From: Flavobacterium sp. DG2-3
GTDB taxonomy: Bacteria > Bacteroidota > Bacteroidia > Flavobacteriales > Flavobacteriaceae
Length of the DNA: 64,000 nucleotides
NCBI RefSeq assembly: GCF_030730925.1
Contig: NZ_JAVAMB010000003.1
Coordinates: 186,001-250,000 of the forward strand
Reading direction: 5' to 3'
Part shown: positions 58,370-64,000 of the stretch, piece by piece
Layout of the letters: every line of letters begins with the position of its first letter
Position numbering within the stretch: position 1 is the first letter of the stretch
Made by a program: the position numbers and the translations under genes
Notes under the pieces: generated by a model
Seen by the model: the letters and a program-made list of their open reading frames with translations, nothing else
What the model was told of the DNA's origin: nothing
Databases searched by the model: none

Positions 58370-60061
58370 ATGAGTATGAAAGTAAACAAAATTGTAGTCT
58401 TGCAGTTAATGATGTCAATGGTATTGATGTTGGGCACGGCTAGTTGTAGCAAAAAATCGAGTTCCTCTCACGCTTCTAGAGCTACTGGCTGGGATGTAGA
58501 TAGTCAGAATGGAACTGCTGCCAGAAATGCAGGAAAAAAACAACAGGCTGGTCCTGGTTTGGTTTTTGTTGAAGGAGGTACGTTTACTATGGGTAAAGTA
58601 CAGGATGATGTTATGCACGATTGGAATAACACACCAACTCAACAACACGTTCAATCATTCTATATGGATGAAACCGAAGTTACGAACGGTATGTACTTAG
58701 AATACCTAGAGTGGTTAAAGAAAGTTTTTCCACCAACAGAAGAAAATTACAAGAATATTTACGAAGGAGCATCTCCTGATACCTTAGTATGGAGAAATCG
58801 TTTAGGTTACAACGAAACGATGACTAATAACTATTTAAGACACCCATCTTATGCTAACTATCCTGTAGTTGGTGTTAACTGGATTCAAGCAGTTGAATTT
58901 AGCAAATGGAGAACAGACCGTGTAAACGAGGCTGTTTTAGAAAAAAATGGATATCTTAAAAAAGGTGCTAAAACTAATGATGTAAGCGCTGAAAGTTTAT
59001 TTAATACTGAAGCTTATGTTGCTTCTCCATCTACTACTTATGGTGGAAACGAAGAATTGGTATTAAAGAAAAACCCTAACGGAAGAAAACCTAGAGCTGG
59101 TAAAGACGGTGTAGTTCCTGAAGAGAAAAACGTTTATGCTCAACGTTCTTCTGGTGTTATTTTACCAGAATACAGACTTCCTACTGAAGCTGAATGGGAA
59201 TATGCAGCAGCAGCTGATGTTGGACAAAGAGAATACAATATCTACAAAGGACAAAAGAAATACCCTTGGTCTGGAGATTATACACGTTCTAACAAACGTA
59301 AAAATAAAGGTGACCAATTGGCTAACTTTAAACAAGGAAACGGTGATTACGGTGGAATTGCAGGTTGGTCAGATGATGGAGCTGATATTACGAATGAAGT
59401 AAAAAGTTATGCACCAAACGATTTCGGTCTTTATGATATGGCAGGAAACGTTGCAGAATGGGTAGCTGACGTTTACAGACCTATTATTGATAACGAAGCA
59501 AATGATTTCAACTATTACAGAGGTAACCAATATGCTAAAAACAAAATTGGTAAAGATGGTAAGTTAGAAATTGTAACAGCTGCTAATATTAAATATGATA
59601 CTTTAAGTAACGGTAAAGTTATTGCAAGAAACCTTCCAGGAGAAATTGCTCAAGTGCCAGTTGACGAACAAGAAACATATTTAAGAACAAATTTCAGTAC
59701 AAGCGACAATATCAACTACAGAGATGGTGATAAACAATCTTCAAGATATTTTGACTTCGGAGATTCTGAATCAGGATCAAAAGCAGATCAAGCTATGTAC
59801 AATTCTCCTAAGCACAACATCACTACTGATAGTTTAGGAAAAATGATCAGAAAGTATGATAACTCTAGTAAACGTACAACTTTAATCGATGATAAAGTAA
59901 GAGTTTACAAAGGAGGTTCTTGGAGAGATAGAGCTTACTGGTTAGATCCAGCTCAAAGAAGATACTTCCCTCAAGATATGGCGACTGATTACATTGGTTT
60001 CAGATGTGCAATGTCTAGAGTAGGTTCTAAAGCAGAAAAAAGAAAATCTCCTAGAAACTAA
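58370..60061 (+). CDS. gldJ: Gliding-motility lipoprotein GldJ (FGE-sulfatase-like fold)
   Basis: The 563-residue product (or 561 from the second Met at 58376) has lipobox TASC (Cys at residue 26). The body has a formylglycine-generating-enzyme-like fold (FVEGGTFTMGKVQDD, MDETEVTNGMYLEYLEW, YPVVGVNWIQAVEFSKWR, YRLPTEAEWEYAA, and the closing RVYKGGSWRDRAYW). GldJ is needed for gliding and stabilises GldK and other T9SS components in F. johnsoniae. The gene is divergent from porU and followed by murF after a terminator. Confidence 0.94.
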   Translation: MSMKVNKIVVLQLMMSMVLMLGTASCSKKSSSSHASRATGWDVDSQNGTAARNAGKKQQAGPGLVFVEGGTFTMGKVQDDVMHDWNNTPTQQHVQSFYMDETEVTNGMYLEYLEWLKKVFPPTEENYKNIYEGASPDTLVWRNRLGYNETMTNNYLRHPSYANYPVVGVNWIQAVEFSKWRTDRVNEAVLEKNGYLKKGAKTNDVSAESLFNTEAYVASPSTTYGGNEELVLKKNPNGRKPRAGKDGVVPEEKNVYAQRSSGVILPEYRLPTEAEWEYAAAADVGQREYNIYKGQKKYPWSGDYTRSNKRKNKGDQLANFKQGNGDYGGIAGWSDDGADITNEVKSYAPNDFGLYDMAGNVAEWVADVYRPIIDNEANDFNYYRGNQYAKNKIGKDGKLEIVTAANIKYDTLSNGKVIARNLPGEIAQVPVDEQETYLRTNFSTSDNINYRDGDKQSSRYFDFGDSESGSKADQAMYNSPKHNITTDSLGKMIRKYDNSSKRTTLIDDKVRVYKGGSWRDRAYWLDPAQRRYFPQDMATDYIGFRCAMSRVGSKAEKRKSPRN

Positions 60062-60077
60062 ATTCTAGGAATTCAAT

Positions 60078-60133
60078 AAAAAAATTCCAAATTCCAACTG
60101 AATTACTCAGCTTTTGGAATTTGGAATTTTTTT
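60078..60133 (+). terminator. Terminator of gldJ
   Basis: A 19-bp perfect stem built on the AATTCC unit (60078-60096 with 60115-60133) ending in a T-run. Confidence 0.85.
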
Positions 60134-60166
60134 ATTGCTTATTTTTAATGTAAATAATTTTTATAA

Positions 60167-61453
60167 ATGAATATTCAAGACATTCATAACTTGTTTTTAC
60201 AGTGTAGTTCTCTGTCTATAGATACAAGAAAAATCGAAAAGAATTCGATGTTTTTTGCTATTAAAGGAGAGAATTTTGATGCTAATACATTTGCTAAAGA
60301 AGCGCTGGATTTAGGGGCTTTATTTGTTGTTATTGACAATGAATCTTACTTTATTGATGAAAGGACTATTCTAGTAGAAAACAGTCTGCAGACGCTTCAG
60401 GAATTGGCAAAGTTCCATCGTGCTTATTTGGCTCTTCCAATTGTTGCTTTGACGGGCAGTAACGGAAAAACGACAACAAAAGAATTAATCAATGTGGTGC
60501 TGTCAAAAAAGTTTAAAACAAAAGCTACTATTGGAAATTTAAATAACCATATTGGTGTGCCTTTGACACTGCTTTCTTTTACAAAAGAAACAGAAATCGG
60601 AATTGTTGAAATGGGAGCGAATCACCAGAAAGAAATCGAATTTTTGTGCGAAATAGCGCAGCCAGATTTTGGATATATAACCAATTTCGGGAAAGCACAT
60701 TTGGAAGGTTTTGGTGGAGTTGAAGGTGTAATTGCAGGGAAGAGTGAGATGTACAAATATCTTGCTGCAAACCATAAAACTGTTTTCGTAAATTTGGAAG
60801 ATCCTATCCAGATTGAGAAATCAAAAGGGATTAAATCATTTACTTTCGGAGTGAAAAAAGAAAGTGCAGATTTAAATATCCAGAATATTACAGCCAACCC
60901 TTTTGTTGCTATTAATTATAATGATTTTGCAATTGAATCGCATTTAATTGGACTTTACAACGCTAATAACATAAATGCGGCTGTGTCAATTGGAAAATAC
61001 TTTGAAGTCAAAGAAAGTGATATAAAGAGCGCTATTGAGAATTATATTCCGGCAAACAATAGATCTCAAATGATGCAAAAAGGTTCTAATGAAATCATTT
61101 TAGACGCTTATAATGCCAATCCGAGCAGTATGGCGGTAGCGATTACCAATTTTCTGCAATTGGAAAAGAAAAATAAAATTATGATTCTTGGAGATATGTT
61201 CGAATTAGGAGACGAAAGCCTTTACGAGCACAAAGTTATTGTCAATTCTTTGGTAGCTCAAGATCAGGCATTGTGTTTCTTAATTGGAAAATCATTTTAT
61301 GCAAATCTTGTGTCAAATGAAAATGTAAAGTTTTTCGAAACCTTTGATGAATTTGCATCATTCTTAAAAACGTTCCAATTTGATTCTAATATGATATTGA
61401 TAAAAGGTTCGCGAGGCATGGCCTTAGAGCGAACTTTAGATTATATTTTATAA
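60167..61453 (+). CDS. murF: UDP-MurNAc-tripeptide--D-Ala-D-Ala ligase
   Basis: A 428-residue Mur ligase that adds D-Ala-D-Ala to the peptidoglycan precursor. The ATP-binding P-loop ALTGSNGKTTTKE is at residues 94-106. The central motifs (GNLNNHIGVPLTLL, IVEMGANHQKEI, GLYNANNINAAVSIG) and the late ILDAYNANPSSM are all present. It lies 105 bp downstream of gldJ on the same strand. A palindromic terminator follows at 61461-61493. Confidence 0.95.
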   Translation: MNIQDIHNLFLQCSSLSIDTRKIEKNSMFFAIKGENFDANTFAKEALDLGALFVVIDNESYFIDERTILVENSLQTLQELAKFHRAYLALPIVALTGSNGKTTTKELINVVLSKKFKTKATIGNLNNHIGVPLTLLSFTKETEIGIVEMGANHQKEIEFLCEIAQPDFGYITNFGKAHLEGFGGVEGVIAGKSEMYKYLAANHKTVFVNLEDPIQIEKSKGIKSFTFGVKKESADLNIQNITANPFVAINYNDFAIESHLIGLYNANNINAAVSIGKYFEVKESDIKSAIENYIPANNRSQMMQKGSNEIILDAYNANPSSMAVAITNFLQLEKKNKIMILGDMFELGDESLYEHKVIVNSLVAQDQALCFLIGKSFYANLVSNENVKFFETFDEFASFLKTFQFDSNMILIKGSRGMALERTLDYIL

Positions 61454-61460
61454 AAAGAAC

Positions 61461-61493
61461 AAAGCCATTCGACGCGTCGAATGGCTTTTGTTT
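61461..61493. terminator. Bidirectional terminator between murF and the LuxR-type regulator
   Basis: A perfect palindromic stem AAAGCCATTCGAC/GTCGAATGGCTTT around GC, with A and T runs on both sides. Confidence 0.9.
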
Positions 61494-64000
61494 TTAAATG
61501 CTCATTAGAAAACCTATTAGGTTTTCTTTTTTGTTTAACCCTAGTTTCTTTCTCAAACGGTAACGGGCCAATTCCACTCCGCCTGTTGAAATATTCATGA
61601 TTTCGGCGATTTCCTTTGTCGACATATTCATTAATAAATAAGTCGATAAATCTAATTCTCGAGGAGATATTGTCGGATATTGCCCTTTTAAGCGCTTTAA
61701 AAACTCAAAATGCACATTTTTAATGTGTTTTTCTAAGTCTTTCCAACTTTTGTCGGTATTTACTTCTTTTACAATACTTTTATGCAATTTGCTAAACTCA
61801 GATTTAGTGGTTTCGTCCAATATTGCGGTATCAATATCTTTGAGTTTATGAATGATTCCGTTTAAAACTTTATTCTTTTTAACAACCTGCAATGAGTTGT
61901 TTACTAGTTCTTTATCTTTTGCTAAGATTTTAATCTGAAGTTTGTCGTTTTTCAGTTTTTCAATTTCTTTTTCCAAATCATGCTGTTCATGCCTGATTTT
62001 AGATTCTTTCTCCAGATATAATCTTCTTTGCTCGATGGTTTCATAATACCTGTTCTTTCTGATCTTCAGCTTAATTCTAACTGAAATTAGATAAGCGCCA
62101 AGTAATATGAGCATCAAATAAAACAAATAGGCCAAAAAGTGTCTGTACCATGGCGGCGATACGGTGAATTCAACTTCGGTAATATTCGATTCGATGCCAT
62201 AGCTGTTTCGGGCCTTTAATTTCATTACATAATTACCTTCTCTTAAATTGGTGTATTCTTTTATGGCTGTAGACGACCATCCTCGCCAATTTTCTTCAAA
62301 AGGCTCCAATTTATAGGAATACATTACATTATCCTGATTTTCGTAAGTTGGTGATGCAAAAGTAAATTTTACACGATTGTATTTGTACGGTATGCTGTAC
62401 GAATCCAGTTTGTTGGCTAGATTGCCTGTTAAAATAGTATCTCCAGGGTTCGAAAAGCTCTCAATAAAAGCTTTTGGCTTTGTCATAAAAGTATTTGGAA
62501 TGGTCGAGTTATAATGCGCCAAACGATCTGTTAATCCTATAAAAATGTTTTGAGGATCTATCGCGTTAACTGAGATATAATTGTTTACCAAATTTCCGGT
62601 CAAGTTGGAGAATATCGCTTGTTTTTTGGTAAAAGTTCCATTTTTGTTTTTTACTAATACGCCAAGTGATTCGTTAAAAGCATACCATAAATTTCCTGTC
62701 GGATCTTCGATTAATGTGTTTATGGTTGGGATTCCGTTAAATAAGTTTGTTATTTTTTTATCTTCAAAAAAAGCTTCCTGTTCTACAGAATATCTGTAAA
62801 AATGATTTTTTACTTGAAAATAAACTTTTCCATTGATGTTTTGAAGACTATTTATTCCTTTATATTTTTCGGATATGTTGACGTGTTTTTTGATAAAATC
62901 AAATCTTTGCAAATCTTCAGATAATTTTACCTGATATAAGAAAGGATTTTTTTTCAGCCATAAGTAATTAGCGTCTATTTCTACAGAAAAATTATTAGTC
63001 GTTTCATCAAATCCTTTTACCTGATGCAAATAGTCATATCCAGAGGCAGATCGTTTAAAAACTGAAAATCCGTTATAGCTTTCACCAATTATGTAATTTT
63101 CGTGGTCGGGTATTTTTTTAAATCCGAAATATCCTTTGTTGTCCAGTATTTTTGATACTCTGTTGTTTTCAATAATTAATGCCCCACTGTTACTGGCGCA
63201 TATTAATACATTATTTAAGACTTGAATGTTCCAAACTTGAGAAATCGTTCCTTCAACTCTTGTAAACGGACTGTCTTTAAAAGAGCTTCCCCAAGGGTGA
63301 TAAAATAGCCCTTGATTTGTGGCTACATAAAGATTTCCATTGTGAGTCGTAGAGGCATAGACTGTTCCTATATTATAACTGTAATCAAAATAAGAAAAAG
63401 GCGAATTTTCATTTATAAAAGTGATTCCGTTATCAAGTCCAAGCCAGATATTGCTTTTATTGTCGACAAAGGAAGCTAAAATGGTGTTATTTTGAATACC
63501 TTTTTGACGGTTTAAATGCTGGATTATTTTTCCGTTTAAATCACAGATAATGGCTCCGTCTAATACCGAATTGAGTATTATAAACTTATTTTTGATAATT
63601 GATCCCCCCAGCGAAGTGTTTTTCTTAATGAATTCATTAGCCTCTGTTGCCCAAGGTTTGATAACTCCGTTTTCTGAAACAAAAAGCCCTTTTTCTAAAG
63701 TTGCATATAATAATTTGTTGTTGGACAATGGGAAAAGGGACCATATTTCTTTATCGTTAAAAACAGTAGTGCCTTTTATTGCTGTAAGTTTTCTGTTTTT
63801 ATATTCAAGAACTCCTAAGGTTTTATCTTGAAAATAAAGGCGGTTGTTAACTAAAAATGAAAATTGAAATTTGTGAGGAGCGGTTAGCGTTGTAACTTTT
63901 TCATTTTTTAGAAAAAAGACCTTGCTGAATGATTGAAAGATAACCTCTCCATTGAAAATGTGAATTCTCCAGATTAAATTAATGTTTTCTTTGTCTATTG
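61494..64000 (-). CDS. Large LuxR-type regulator with beta-propeller repeats and Y_Y_Y domain (5' end beyond window)
   Basis: The frame stays open to the right edge, so only the last about 835 residues are seen; an apparent start near 63728 is TTG inside the gene. The visible part has two-component-regulator propeller-like repeats (YVATNQGLFYHPWG, NIWLGLDNGITF, PTGNLWYAFNESLGV), a Y_Y_Y domain (about 60-70 residues before the membrane segment: YSYKLEPFEENWRGWSS), and one membrane helix (HFLAYLFYLMLILLGAYL). A coiled coil (RRLYLEKESKIRHEQHDLEKEI) leads to a C-terminal LuxR helix-turn-helix (SPRELDLSTYLLMNMSTKEIAEIM). No histidine kinase or receiver is present. It is probably a one-component sensor-regulator, ligand unknown. 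Confidence 0.85.
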   Translation of the reverse strand, partial: IDKENINLIWRIHIFNGEVIFQSFSKVFFLKNEKVTTLTAPHKFQFSFLVNNRLYFQDKTLGVLEYKNRKLTAIKGTTVFNDKEIWSLFPLSNNKLLYATLEKGLFVSENGVIKPWATEANEFIKKNTSLGGSIIKNKFIILNSVLDGAIICDLNGKIIQHLNRQKGIQNNTILASFVDNKSNIWLGLDNGITFINENSPFSYFDYSYNIGTVYASTTHNGNLYVATNQGLFYHPWGSSFKDSPFTRVEGTISQVWNIQVLNNVLICASNSGALIIENNRVSKILDNKGYFGFKKIPDHENYIIGESYNGFSVFKRSASGYDYLHQVKGFDETTNNFSVEIDANYLWLKKNPFLYQVKLSEDLQRFDFIKKHVNISEKYKGINSLQNINGKVYFQVKNHFYRYSVEQEAFFEDKKITNLFNGIPTINTLIEDPTGNLWYAFNESLGVLVKNKNGTFTKKQAIFSNLTGNLVNNYISVNAIDPQNIFIGLTDRLAHYNSTIPNTFMTKPKAFIESFSNPGDTILTGNLANKLDSYSIPYKYNRVKFTFASPTYENQDNVMYSYKLEPFEENWRGWSSTAIKEYTNLREGNYVMKLKARNSYGIESNITEVEFTVSPPWYRHFLAYLFYLMLILLGAYLISVRIKLKIRKNRYYETIEQRRLYLEKESKIRHEQHDLEKEIEKLKNDKLQIKILAKDKELVNNSLQVVKKNKVLNGIIHKLKDIDTAILDETTKSEFSKLHKSIVKEVNTDKSWKDLEKHIKNVHFEFLKRLKGQYPTISPRELDLSTYLLMNMSTKEIAEIMNISTGGVELARYRLRKKLGLNKKENLIGFLMSI

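Noticed and set aside
63650..63728. Start of the LuxR-type regulator at 63728
   Set aside because: The codon is TTG and the frame continues unbroken with protein-like sequence to base 64000, so the gene begins outside the window.

Overview
The window is chromosomal DNA of a Flavobacterium-type member of the Bacteroidota, close to the F. johnsoniae lineage as far as remembered gene content and order allow. The evidence is low GC, promoters of the TAnnTTTG type, genes without Shine-Dalgarno sites, gliding-motility and type IX secretion (T9SS) genes (gldA, gldE, gldD, porV, porU, gldJ), and several families of short intergenic hairpin repeats. Coding density is high and nearly everything is core genome. 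I see no prophage, insertion sequence, CRISPR array, rRNA or tRNA gene.

Layout. 1-1.8 kb: end of metH, then metF (one-carbon/methionine metabolism). 1.9-5.4 kb: a methyltransferase, a dicarboxylate/amino-acid symporter and a PLP decarboxylase. 5.5-10.5 kb: an outer-membrane receptor, gldA, and two tandem paralogous beta-barrel proteins. 10.6-18.7 kb: a 36-residue membrane peptide, dgt, a DUF3078 protein, dxs, two TonB-C-domain proteins, a Fic protein with an elaborate palindromic promoter, and tadA. 18.8-27.1 kb: a giant alpha-2-macroglobulin lipoprotein followed by pbpC, the pairing also known from E. coli. 27.4-33.2 kb: rng, a 30-residue basic peptide and HU on the minus strand, facing mutY-ssb-gldE-gldD on the plus strand. 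33.3-34.7 kb: three tiny unknown membrane proteins with a repeated intergenic motif, the only accessory-looking patch. 34.7-44.4 kb: a metal-binding lipoprotein, a DMT permease, an M16 protease pair, rplU-rpmA, a large AsmA-like protein and miaE. 44.5-53 kb: a glycosyltransferase, an AraC regulator with a CxxC (AhpD-like) protein, an M1 aminopeptidase, pdhA-pdhC and cdd. 53-64 kb: porV and porU (minus), gldJ-murF (plus), and a large LuxR-type regulator with a Y_Y_Y domain that runs off the right edge.

Cooperation. GldA (ABC ATPase), GldD/GldE and GldJ serve the gliding machine. PorV and PorU are the T9SS attachment complex, in which the PorU sortase removes the C-terminal signals of secreted proteins. 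A2M with PbpC is a probable envelope-defence and peptidoglycan-repair unit.

The least explained material lies between genes. (1) A superfamily of REP-like hairpins has different stems that covary while the loop core GAG..GAA..CGA stays constant. (2) Two copies of a longer structured element resemble the Flavo-1 RNA. (3) A perfect 22-bp inverted repeat embraces the fic promoter. (4) Three small membrane-protein genes are separated by a recurring motif. No clearly new multi-gene system was found. These four points are the best leads.
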